A stretch of 64,000 nt of DNA from Dysgonomonas sp. HDW5A (GTDB lineage Bacteria; Bacteroidota; Bacteroidia; Bacteroidales; Dysgonomonadaceae). Shown one piece after another: positions 26,582-34,567 of the stretch; positions within the stretch are counted from its first letter, which is position 1, and every line of letters begins with the position of its first letter. The stretch is taken from positions 1-64,000 of the forward strand of contig NZ_CP049857.1 in assembly GCF_011299555.1 (NCBI RefSeq), read 5' to 3'. The notes under the pieces were generated by a model that made no database searches, was not told the DNA's origin, and worked only from the letters and a program-made list of their open reading frames with translations. The position numbers and the translations under genes are program-made.

Positions 26582-27178
26582 ATGTATATGAAGCATAATA
26601 CATACAATCTACAATGGTTATTGAACAAAGTAGAGAAAAAAGAAAAAGTCAAATATCTTTTCTTTTGGGGACATGCACCTTCAAAGGATCGCTCTGCAAC
26701 AAAATCGTGCTTCAGCCAGTGGTGGCAAAGCGCATTTGAAGTCGATGGAATAAGGTATACGACTGCCGAACACTGGATGATGGCTCGAAAAGCCGAATTC
26801 TTTGGAGACACAGAAATAGTAGAAAAAACTCTTGCAGCCAAATCTCCGGCTGAAGCTAAAAAGCTAGGTAGAAAAGTCAAAAACTTCGACCCGAAAATTT
26901 GGGATGAGAATTGTTTCGATATCGTTTGTAAGGGAAACTATTATAAATTTTCACAATATCCCGATTTAAAAGAATTTTTATTAAATACAAAAGATCGTGT
27001 ATTGGTAGAAGCTAGTCCGGTCGATAATATCTGGGGAATTGGACTGGCACAGGATGATGAACAAGTTGAAAATCCGAGGTTGTGGAAAGGTGCAAATCTT
27101 TTAGGATTTGCTTTAATGGAAGTTAGAGATAGATTGCTAATAGCAAACAAATTGAATGAGATACGTGATAAACTGTAA
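26582..27178 (+). CDS. NADAR-family protein (YbiA-like)
   Basis: A 198-residue protein with the NADAR fold signs CFSQWWQSAFEVDGIRYTTAEHWMMARKA, KGNYYKFSQ and DNIWGIGLAQDDE. NADAR enzymes cleave N-glycosidic bonds of riboflavin intermediates and, as shown more recently, remove ADP-ribose from guanine bases. That activity would repair guanine-modified DNA or RNA. Its neighbours, a glycohydrolase and a macrodomain, reverse other ADP-ribose marks. Intact and of normal length. Confidence 0.9.
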   Translation: MYMKHNTYNLQWLLNKVEKKEKVKYLFFWGHAPSKDRSATKSCFSQWWQSAFEVDGIRYTTAEHWMMARKAEFFGDTEIVEKTLAAKSPAEAKKLGRKVKNFDPKIWDENCFDIVCKGNYYKFSQYPDLKEFLLNTKDRVLVEASPVDNIWGIGLAQDDEQVENPRLWKGANLLGFALMEVRDRLLIANKLNEIRDKL

Positions 27179-27187
27179 TCAAATAGG

Positions 27188-28060
27188 ATGGATATAAAAG
27201 ACCGTTTAAGAGGATGTTTAATTGCAGGAGCAATAGGAGATGCCATAGGATATAGATATGAGTGTATGAATGATGTTGCAGATGTAATTTTCGATTTTGA
27301 TTGGATAATATCAGACGATACGCAATTATCTATTGCAACCTGCGAAGCTATCTATGATGAACTCGATATAAAACCTGAAAAAGTAGCTGAACGTTTTCTA
27401 TATTGGTATCAAAAACGGAAACTGAATGGATTAGGTTCAAGTACATTAAAAGCATTGCGGGAATTACAGGTTGGAGGGCATTGGGCGTTAGTTGGTCGAT
27501 CGGGTGAATATGCGGCTGGAAACGGAGCTGCCATGCGCATAGCGCCATTAGCATTCAAGAAATATGTTACAAGACTGAATATCCAAGATATTTGTACTAT
27601 TACACATCGCAATGATGAAGCATATTGTGGAGCTTTAGCCATATATTACGCCATCCGAGCAGCAATAAGTGAAATCTGGACAGGTGACAAATTTTTAATT
27701 GGCTTCATTCTCGAAAAGATACCTGATACCCGAGTTAGAGATAGATTAATAGAATTTGACAAACTCAGTCATTTGTCTATCTCTGAACTTGGAGAAAGAT
27801 ATAGATCAACGGGGTATGTAGTAGACTCTGTTCCTATAGCAATATTTGCCGCTCAGAAGATTTGCGTGTCAGACTTTAAAACAATAATTACGGATTTAAT
27901 TAAAATAGGTGGCGATACTGATACCGTTTGCTCTATGTTTGGGCAAATTGTAGGTTCATTAAAAGGAATAGATGTGATTCCGAATGATTTTATAAATAAA
28001 TTCAATCAGTTAGAAATTAGTCAATTAATCACAAACTTGGTTGATAAATGGAAAGAATAA
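27188..28060 (+). CDS. ADP-ribosylglycohydrolase (ARH/DraG family)
   Basis: A 290-residue enzyme starting DIKDRLRGCLIAGAIGDAIG, with the metal-binding WIISDDTQLSIAT, the loop RSGEYAAGNGAAMRIAPLA and GGDTDTV near the end. These are the two-metal-centre ligands of DraG/ARH hydrolases. It removes ADP-ribose from modified side chains or related small molecules. It is coupled to the next gene by a one-base overlap (TAATG). Confidence 0.92.
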   Translation: MDIKDRLRGCLIAGAIGDAIGYRYECMNDVADVIFDFDWIISDDTQLSIATCEAIYDELDIKPEKVAERFLYWYQKRKLNGLGSSTLKALRELQVGGHWALVGRSGEYAAGNGAAMRIAPLAFKKYVTRLNIQDICTITHRNDEAYCGALAIYYAIRAAISEIWTGDKFLIGFILEKIPDTRVRDRLIEFDKLSHLSISELGERYRSTGYVVDSVPIAIFAAQKICVSDFKTIITDLIKIGGDTDTVCSMFGQIVGSLKGIDVIPNDFINKFNQLEISQLITNLVDKWKE

Positions 28061-28473
28061 TGAAAACAACATTATACAGACCAATAGGTCTGAAAGAATT
28101 ACAATTGATTATCGATATGAATTTTAAAGGTTTCCCTCCTCGTTTAGAGTGGCAACCGATTTTTTATCCTGTACTTAATCAGGAGTATGCTGAACAAATC
28201 GCTCAAAAATGGAATACAGGAGATGAATTCTCTGGTTATTGTGGCATTGTCACAAAGTTTGAATTGGCAACCGATTATCTACAAAAATACGAGGTGCATA
28301 ATGTCGGCGGCTTTATTCATAATGAACTTTGGGTTCAGTCCGAAAACTTAGCGGAGTTCAATTCGCAGATCATAAATCCTATTGAAGTTGTAAAAGTATT
28401 TACAGGCGAAAGGTTCAATGTAGATAATAAAGATCAAGCAAGTCTTTGTGTATTAAAATATTTGAAGAGATGA
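28060..28473 (+). CDS. Crystallin-J1-annotated ADP-ribosylation-linked protein
   Basis: 137 residues from the ATG overlapping the previous stop. The sequence [31 protein letters not shown] and [10 protein letters not shown] is the conserved core of a small family usually labelled ADP-ribosylation/crystallin J1, a label borrowed from its ARH neighbours. No experimental function is known to me. Constant linkage to ARH suggests a partner or a substrate-delivery protein. The next gene starts inside its last codon. Confidence 0.6.
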   Translation: MKTTLYRPIGLKELQLIIDMNFKGFPPRLEWQPIFYPVLNQEYAEQIAQKWNTGDEFSGYCGIVTKFELATDYLQKYEVHNVGGFIHNELWVQSENLAEFNSQIINPIEVVKVFTGERFNVDNKDQASLCVLKYLKR

Positions 28474-28990
28474 AAACAATAACATTAGTCAAAGGAGATA
28501 TAACGACAATAAAAGCTGATGCCATTGTAAATGCAGCAAACTCGTCATTACTTGGTGGCGGAGGTGTAGATGGAGCTATTCATCGCAAAGGTGGTAGCCA
28601 GATATTAGAGGAATGTAAAGCTATTCGCAATCGCCAAGGAAAATGCAAGGCTGGAGATGCAGTATACACATCCGGAGGATTATTACTTGCTAAGTATGTG
28701 ATCCATACCGTAGGCCCTATATGGAATGGGGAAATAGTAAAGAATCGGAATTACTGGCTTCCTGTTATAGGAAATCGTTAGAGATTGCAGATTCTCTTGG
28801 TATCAAATCGGTTGCTTTTCCAAATATCAGCACTGGAGTTTATCGTTTCCCGAAAGATATGGCTGCACAGATAGCTGTCAATACAGTAAGACAAATAATT
28901 AATAATGAACATATGAATATAGAGGAGGTTATTTTTGTTTGTTTTGATGATGATAGCTATAACCTGTATAATGATATTTTAAATGCATAA
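28470..28990 (+). pseudogene. Macrodomain ADP-ribose hydrolase, frameshifted
   Basis: The first frame starts at the ATG giving [20 protein letters not shown], with [19 protein letters not shown] and HTVGPIWNG, the ADP-ribose-binding macrodomain of the MacroD/YmdB type. Sense is then lost. The +1 frame continues [19 protein letters not shown] and NISTGVYRFPKDMAA to the end, another conserved loop. Adding one G to the G4 run at 28,728-28,731 makes one protein of about 173 residues. Macrodomains hydrolyse O-acetyl-ADP-ribose, protein mono-ADP-ribose and ADP-ribose 1''-phosphate, the processed form of the KptA product. Check the read data before calling it dead. Confidence 0.8.
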
Positions 28991-29012
28991 TAACCATTAC
29001 TGGTTATTATGC
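28985..29012 (+). terminator. Hairpin at the end of the ADP-ribose gene set
   Basis: Perfect 12-bp arms (gcataataacca/tggttattatgc) with a 4-base loop overlap the macrodomain stop. The U run is weak. The following 270 bases to 29,285 hold no gene. Confidence 0.55.
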
Positions 29013-29285
29013 AAAATTATATTTTGCAGTATATATTCACACTAAGAAACAGGAGGACATTACAGCTTTTCAAGAGGACTTTGATTGATTTAATAACTTT
29101 TCGGTTACATCATACAATTACCTCACAGTAAGAGGGATTATTACGTTCTTGCTAGAATCTTAAATTATGATACATCCGAACTGTATTATAGTACATTTCC
29201 ACACAATCAAATATAAATAAGTAGATTACAATGTAATACTGCATTTTCATAATGACTTTCGGATTAAATTATGACTGATTCATTT

Positions 29286-29972
29286 TTAGAAACTATAACT
29301 TATACCAACGTTAACACGTAAACCCGACCAATCAATTTTACTTTCAATTTCTGACATTTTAGATGAGAAATTTATTTCATAACCAGCAGAAACAAATAAT
29401 CCAATGTGTGAAGTAAAATTATATTTTACTCCTAGCTGAGGTAAAAGACTAGCACTTGTATTATTATAGCTATTATCTTCTAGTTCCAGAATGTTGTTTT
29501 TCGGGGAAACCTCCTGATCTATTTTAATTTTTGAAAAAATAAGGCTTGGTGAAATTTCTCCGTAAAAAGACATACTTTTATTTTCTCCCATACTAATACT
29601 ATAAAAATAATTTCGATAGAATATTCCTCCCCGATATCCGCTTAGTTTTATCTCTGAACTTATTTTTCCCGAATAATCGGCATAGGAAATCTTTCCTGCA
29701 GTATTTAAATAACTACCTGTTATTCCGAATTCATGTTTTTGCATTCTATAACCTAGATCAAAGGTATGCATGATATAACCCGGAAAATTATCAGTAGTTG
29801 AAATATCTAATCCCGGGACTTTAGCTAAAATAGTATTCCGTGTACCTGATAATAAATCTTTCATATCAGACATTTTATATGATCCGTAACCTACAGAATA
29901 TTTTACTGTTATCTGAGATTGTGCTTGTAGAATAAAAAATAAACTTAATAAAACTAAAATTGCTTTTTTCAT
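29286..29972 (-). CDS. Outer-membrane beta-barrel protein
   Basis: 228 residues from the ATG that overlaps the upstream stop by one base. A signal peptide (MKKAILVLLSLFFILQAQSQ) is followed by alternating strands such as YSVGYGSYKMSD, GFTGSYLNTAG-like stretches and a C-terminal LRVNVGISYSF. The terminal Phe is the usual outer-membrane sorting signal. It is the last gene of a leftward cluster with two surface propeller proteins, so it may anchor or export them. No specific function recognised. Confidence 0.7.
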   Translation of the reverse strand: MKKAILVLLSLFFILQAQSQITVKYSVGYGSYKMSDMKDLLSGTRNTILAKVPGLDISTTDNFPGYIMHTFDLGYRMQKHEFGITGSYLNTAGKISYADYSGKISSEIKLSGYRGGIFYRNYFYSISMGENKSMSFYGEISPSLIFSKIKIDQEVSPKNNILELEDNSYNNTSASLLPQLGVKYNFTSHIGLFVSAGYEINFSSKMSEIESKIDWSGLRVNVGISYSF

Positions 29973-31840
29973 TATTTCAAGTATTTTGAGATATCCCAAT
30001 AAGGATTATTTGTGACAAGAGTATTATTAAATATATATGTATTACCAACTAAGTCTTTGCTATAATAAGTGCTTAGTTTGATGTTGTAAGTTTTGATATC
30101 AGTTATTGACTTTCGAATATGTCCTTTTTTATTAGTTTTAAAATCTAAGTCATAATATAGTATATAACCTGTATATGGGTCTGTAGAGATATATGTTCCT
30201 TCTATTACCTCTGTCTTACTTAAAGTTTCTAGATTCAACTTATAAAAACTTTTTGACTCTTGAACAATCAATTCATTATCAGTAATCGGATCAAAATAAC
30301 AGCCAGATACATTAGAAATATCCATATTTTTATACAATATCGCTCCTCCTTCTTTTATCTGATATATTTTTATATTGTCAAAAGTATTGTATATACACAT
30401 ATATTTACCATCATCGGAGACTGTAATCTTAGTTTTATACGGGGATGTTGGCGCAGTGATATTATACAGAAGTTCACCTTTGATATTATAAATCATACAT
30501 TTTCTCGAATAGCTCATTCCACTTATAATAATCATATCATTGTCTGTAATGGCGAAAACATCGTCCAAGTTTGTATATATCGTGTTTTCATCTATTTCAA
30601 ACTTGTTTAATTGATTCATATCTTTATCAAAAATATGAATCTGTCTGGTCAGAGATTGAAGAACTGCAACTTTTCCTGTTTGTGAAGAGCAAGATAGTTT
30701 GTCATTTTCGTGATAGTCTATATAGCTAATAGATAATGTCTTGAGTTGTTCTTTTGTGGTTACATCGTATTGTGCTATACTGTATCCCCTAAAAGCGTAT
30801 AGTAACTTATTTCCGGTATCAGTTACGAAATATCTGTTGTAGTAGTCTCTTGGGAGAAATGTTGGATAATAATAGTAAAAGAAATTCTCGCCCCATGTCC
30901 AATAATTATTACCTTCATAATTTTCTGGTAATACATATATTGAACCATAAATATCTTCAGGGAATGGTGGCAGCGAAATGTTTTTGCTAGTCGATGTATA
31001 TTCTAAAGTTTCTGTTTTTGTGAATCCTTCTTCATCTACACCATAAGCAAATATATATTTACATCTATATTTGTTTTTATTCCATGATACAAAACCATTT
31101 TCTAAATCATTTGTTTTAATCTGAATTTTCTCTCCAGCTAAAGAGGAATAGCTCATGGTATACCTGTCATACCAAGGTTCTATTTTATTATCCTTAAAGA
31201 ATGTTCTTATTTGATAATCTTTATACCCATGAACGTAGTTTTCATCAATTATATATGTTTGATTGGGATCTGATATTGTAATAGTTATTTCTGAGTCCCA
31301 TGACCAATCCTTGTCATAAGTAATTTCGTACCTGTCAACTTCCAGTCCTTCAATATTGGGCTTCTTCCATTGTATTTTCAAGTAATCGCTCTCAGATAAA
31401 CCATCTGTTATTTGCAATCCTCTATCTACATGGATATATTTTAGGGTATACTCTTTCTCTCCAATGTATCTTTCCAAACCCAATTTTTCTGCCAGACTAT
31501 GCGTTCCGGAAGTAGATTCAACATATAGTTTAAGCTTATGAATACTATTGTCATAGGCATCGGGATTGATTAATATTCCATTGTGGCTGTTCTCAAGAGG
31601 TATACCGTCTAGAGTTATTTCCGTTTTCAATATTCTGTCAATTTCTTCATCTATGCTATAACTTAGCCATGTTTTATCATAAATATAAATAATATCATTA
31701 TCTCTGACCCCATACAGGTTGATGTCAATTTCTTTATCCGGAATTGGCTTTTCTTTTTCTACAAAGTGAGTATCCTCAGTTTGATACTCACATGAGTATG
31801 CAAATAAAAGAATGAATATTATAGCTATTCCTTTTTTCAT
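29972..31840 (-). CDS. Surface lipoprotein with beta-propeller-like repeats
   Basis: A 622-residue lipoprotein. The signal peptide ends in a lipobox (LLFAYSC, Cys17). An FN3-like segment (LKIQWKKPNIEGLEVDRYEITYD) sits near residues 150-250. Then come WD-like strands such as NKLLYAFRGYSIAQYDV and DDGKYMCIYNTFDNIKIYQI. Its C-terminus, PYWDISKYLK, matches SYFDISKFMK of the upstream gene, so the two are paralogues. Likely exposed on the outer membrane; the ligand is unknown. It begins one base from the end of the upstream gene. Confidence 0.65.
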   Translation of the reverse strand: MKKGIAIIFILLFAYSCEYQTEDTHFVEKEKPIPDKEIDINLYGVRDNDIIYIYDKTWLSYSIDEEIDRILKTEITLDGIPLENSHNGILINPDAYDNSIHKLKLYVESTSGTHSLAEKLGLERYIGEKEYTLKYIHVDRGLQITDGLSESDYLKIQWKKPNIEGLEVDRYEITYDKDWSWDSEITITISDPNQTYIIDENYVHGYKDYQIRTFFKDNKIEPWYDRYTMSYSSLAGEKIQIKTNDLENGFVSWNKNKYRCKYIFAYGVDEEGFTKTETLEYTSTSKNISLPPFPEDIYGSIYVLPENYEGNNYWTWGENFFYYYYPTFLPRDYYNRYFVTDTGNKLLYAFRGYSIAQYDVTTKEQLKTLSISYIDYHENDKLSCSSQTGKVAVLQSLTRQIHIFDKDMNQLNKFEIDENTIYTNLDDVFAITDNDMIIISGMSYSRKCMIYNIKGELLYNITAPTSPYKTKITVSDDGKYMCIYNTFDNIKIYQIKEGGAILYKNMDISNVSGCYFDPITDNELIVQESKSFYKLNLETLSKTEVIEGTYISTDPYTGYILYYDLDFKTNKKGHIRKSITDIKTYNIKLSTYYSKDLVGNTYIFNNTLVTNNPYWDISKYLK

Positions 31841-33015
31841 TATTTAGTCTTCTTCATGAATTTTGAGATGTCGAAGTATGAACCCCATGCATGCATTGAA
31901 GGGCTCACTAGAATATTATTATATGAGAGAGGCTCTTCGCTATCAATACTCATTTGAAATAAAAGTTTTGAAAAAGTCGGGTCCACCACATTGATATTTT
32001 GATATAATTGGCCAGAAGTAGTATATAAAAAATTGCCATTAACAACATCTACAAACGAAAATTGACCATCAATTTCTGCTATTTTGTTGAAAGATGGTAG
32101 TTCTGATACACGAAATTTTTGATTATTCCCCTGTATTAATTGAGTTGGATTGGAAGAGTTAAAATAAATAAAAGGTCCATTAGCCATTAAATCGTTATAG
32201 CTTGATGTTTTTATTAATTTGGTTTGGTTTCCATTCAATTCTAAAATATCAACTTGCATGGAAGATTCATCATTGAAATTAAATAAACTCAATAACATAT
32301 ATTTATTATCAGCAGATAATCTCATCTCGTTAATGTTCTTTCCAGAAGTTGGGATTGGAATATCGTACAAATATTTTCCAGTATTGGCATCAAAAACCAT
32401 TAAAGAGATATTATAGAAATTAGAACCACTATTATTCGAAGATATAAGTAATTTATTGTCACTGGTAAATTTCAAAATCTCATATGTTGGATGTACACCG
32501 TATGCTAATTCGATCTGAGTCGGGTTTGTAAAGCTATGATTTTTATATATACTTATTTTATTGTAATCTCTTACAGCTACCCTGGAGGAATATTGATCGC
32601 ATGACATGGATAGATCAATAGTTTCATCAAAACTCATAACTTTAGCTGTCTTCATTGTTCCCATATCGGTTTTATATATACCTCTTCTTGCCAAAGTATA
32701 TAGTAAATTACCTTTCGAATAAGGAACAAAACCTAACGGATCATCATTGATATGGAATTGATCATAAAAATAGTTTGTACCAAAAGAGCCTTGACTGAAG
32801 AAACCTGGATGACGAGTAAGTTCATAGTTTGTTTGTTTTCCTAATAAATGCACATCAATCATATCGTAGTTACTCCATCTCCATGCAATGTAGGGGAATG
32901 GCAACCTTTCTACATCTATAGTGTTTGTCCCATCAACTAAAAGAATATTTTTATCATCAAATAATCTTACTATTTGCGTGCAATTAAATTCCGGTTGGGG
33001 CCAGGATATACGTAT
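31840..33015 (-). pseudogene. Beta-propeller surface protein, 5' truncated
   Basis: The C-terminal part (about 354 residues from a TTG at 32,904) is a propeller paralogue of the next gene, ending SYFDISKFMKK. The frame stays open and protein-like upstream of that codon (FNCTQIVRLFDDKNILLVDG), but no Met or signal peptide appears. At about 33,015 the DNA turns into the 3' end of the small gene of the MNT-HEPN module. I infer that mobile DNA removed the front of this gene. The apparent TTG start is probably not used. Confidence 0.65.
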
Positions 33016-33386
33016 ATATCGTCTTTCGTCCTTTTTATGGAGATGAAAGAATCAAGTAGTACCCAACAACTGAGGGTGTAATCATAATCGTACTGATCGT
33101 GTAGATAAGTAATATAGTTATCCATCTCGTCTAGGTTGTCAAGAAAGATATAGGAGGTATTACAGTTATTGTTTTCATCAAAGGTGCAGGAGAGGGTTGC
33201 TTTTTCGTCATCGAACAGAAGCTCGATTACATTCTCCGTGATTCCTTTTTCAATGTATTCGGCTACATACATGGGATTATCAGAGTAGCTTTCTTTGATT
33301 TCGTCATGGGATAGCTTTAATACTAAGTGTGCACAGTTTATGAGTCTTGCACAATATTCGGTTGAGCTTGTTTGTTGTGTTGCCAT
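32970..33386 (-). CDS. Small partner protein of the MNT-HEPN gene, copy 1
   Basis: A 138-residue acidic protein of no family I recognise. It is close to the 132-residue protein at 47,006: both contain KLSHDEIKESYSDNPMYVAEY and YIFLDNLDE. Each is divergent from a MNT-HEPN gene at the same spacing. Its last 13 residues, after TKDDI, differ completely from copy 2 because the frame runs across an element boundary into the truncated propeller gene. Constant pairing suggests a regulator, antitoxin or co-factor of MNT-HEPN. Confidence 0.65.
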   Translation of the reverse strand: MATQQTSSTEYCARLINCAHLVLKLSHDEIKESYSDNPMYVAEYIEKGITENVIELLFDDEKATLSCTFDENNNCNTSYIFLDNLDEMDNYITYLHDQYDYDYTLSCWVLLDSFISIKRTKDDIYVYPGPNRNLIARK

Positions 33387-33445
33387 ACATACGTCCGTTT
33401 TTAAGCCTGATAGAATATCAAGCTGATAAATGAATAATAAAAACG
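33387..33445 (-). promoter_or_regulatory. Conserved upstream block of the small partner gene, copy 1
   Basis: About 59 bases directly before the start codon are nearly identical to those before copy 2 (46,947-47,005), including tttatcagcttgatatt and the cggacgtatgt that abuts the ATG. Conservation beyond the coding region points to a promoter, operator or RNA element. Confidence 0.55.
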
Positions 33446-33569
33446 TTGGTTCTACGCCTGTATGCTTTGGCTATATACCTAATATCGAACAATAAGCATA
33501 TAATATAACAGCACGAAGTTTATAATTAACAAATATACACTTTATGTAATAAAATATTTCCTTTTTACT

Positions 33570-33577
33570 TATCTTTA
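33570..33577 (+). promoter_or_regulatory. MNT-HEPN promoter box, copy 1
   Basis: tatcttta, flanked by ttcctttttact and taatcttaa, is repeated in near-identical context before the other MNT-HEPN gene (46,790-46,797). It is close to TAnnTTTG. Confidence 0.45.
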
Positions 33578-33610
33578 TAATCTTAATTTTTAAGTTTCTA
33601 AATTCATCCG

Positions 33611-34489
33611 ATGAAAAAGTCTATAAGCTATTTACCCAAACGTAAGCAAGAAGATTTATATTTTCTTGTCAAAGAAATCAAAAAGCGGATTCCACAAACC
33701 GAAATGATTATCTTATATGGTAGCTACGCCACAGGTAAATATGTAGAATATGACGAACGGGTAGAATTTGGAATACCTACTTCTTTTATGTCTGATTACG
33801 ATATTCTAGTCGTAACAAATGGTATATCCGATAAAAAAGTAGGTAATGTATTGGATAATATAGATGACCTGTATTACAAAGACCCCGACCATCAAACGCC
33901 AGTACAATTTATCAATGATGATATAAAGACTTTAAACAGGCAACTCGAAGAAGGCAGGTATTTTTATACCCAGATCAAACAGGAAGGAGTCATTCTCTAC
34001 GATAGTGGAAATGTAAAGCTTGCCAGAAGAAGGAAGCTAAAGTTTGACGAAATAAAGCAACAGGCTCAGGAGTATTTTGATGAGAAGTTCCATAGAGCTA
34101 ATTTATTTCTTGACCATGCTTTGTTTGATTATAATAAGAATGAATTTGCAATGGCTTCTTTTGATTTACACCAAGCCTGTGAAAACTATTACTATGCTAT
34201 ACGCTTATCTTTTACCTTAAGAAGTAATAAACAACATAACCTGTCAAAACTTTCCTCATCTGTTAAACGTCATTCAGATGAATTGCTCCAAGTCTTCCCT
34301 CGCCATACTGTGGAAGAGAAACGGCTGTTTACTTTATTAAAAGACGCTTATATTGAAGCACGCTACAACCCCAAATTCATTGTAACAAAAGAGGACATTG
34401 ATGCGTTGATTCCGAAAGTGGAACTACTGAGGGATATTACTAAACGCATTTGTGAGGTGAAGATTTGGGAATATGGGGAGATGGGGTGA
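33611..34489 (+). CDS. Nucleotidyltransferase-HEPN fusion protein, copy 1
   Basis: 292 residues. The N-terminal Pol-beta-type nucleotidyltransferase has ILYGSYATGKYVEYD and MSDYDILVV, giving GS and the DxD metal site. The C-terminal HEPN-like helical domain has FDLHQACENYYYAIRLSFTL and ARYNPKF, without an obvious RX4-6H RNase motif. In separate-gene MNT-HEPN systems the MNT subunit adenylylates and silences a HEPN RNase; here both are fused. By eye it is mostly identical to copy 2 at 45,870, and its tail recurs at 301-387. It lies 78 bases before a STAND NTPase. Confidence 0.85.
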   Translation: MKKSISYLPKRKQEDLYFLVKEIKKRIPQTEMIILYGSYATGKYVEYDERVEFGIPTSFMSDYDILVVTNGISDKKVGNVLDNIDDLYYKDPDHQTPVQFINDDIKTLNRQLEEGRYFYTQIKQEGVILYDSGNVKLARRRKLKFDEIKQQAQEYFDEKFHRANLFLDHALFDYNKNEFAMASFDLHQACENYYYAIRLSFTLRSNKQHNLSKLSSSVKRHSDELLQVFPRHTVEEKRLFTLLKDAYIEARYNPKFIVTKEDIDALIPKVELLRDITKRICEVKIWEYGEMG

Positions 34490-34567
34490 GATAGACGGCA
34501 TTCTATAAATTACAAAAGATTATTAAATATCAGTTCTATATATTTCTAATAATAAACAGCTTGATAT

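Noticed and set aside
28721-28790. Programmed frameshift in the macrodomain gene
   Set aside because: A GGGG run followed by AAATAG has no slippery heptamer with a stem that I can see. A single-base deletion is simpler.
32904-32904. TTG as true start of the 354-residue propeller protein
   Set aside because: The frame continues upstream with protein-like sequence and there is no signal peptide after the TTG, although the paralogue next door has one.
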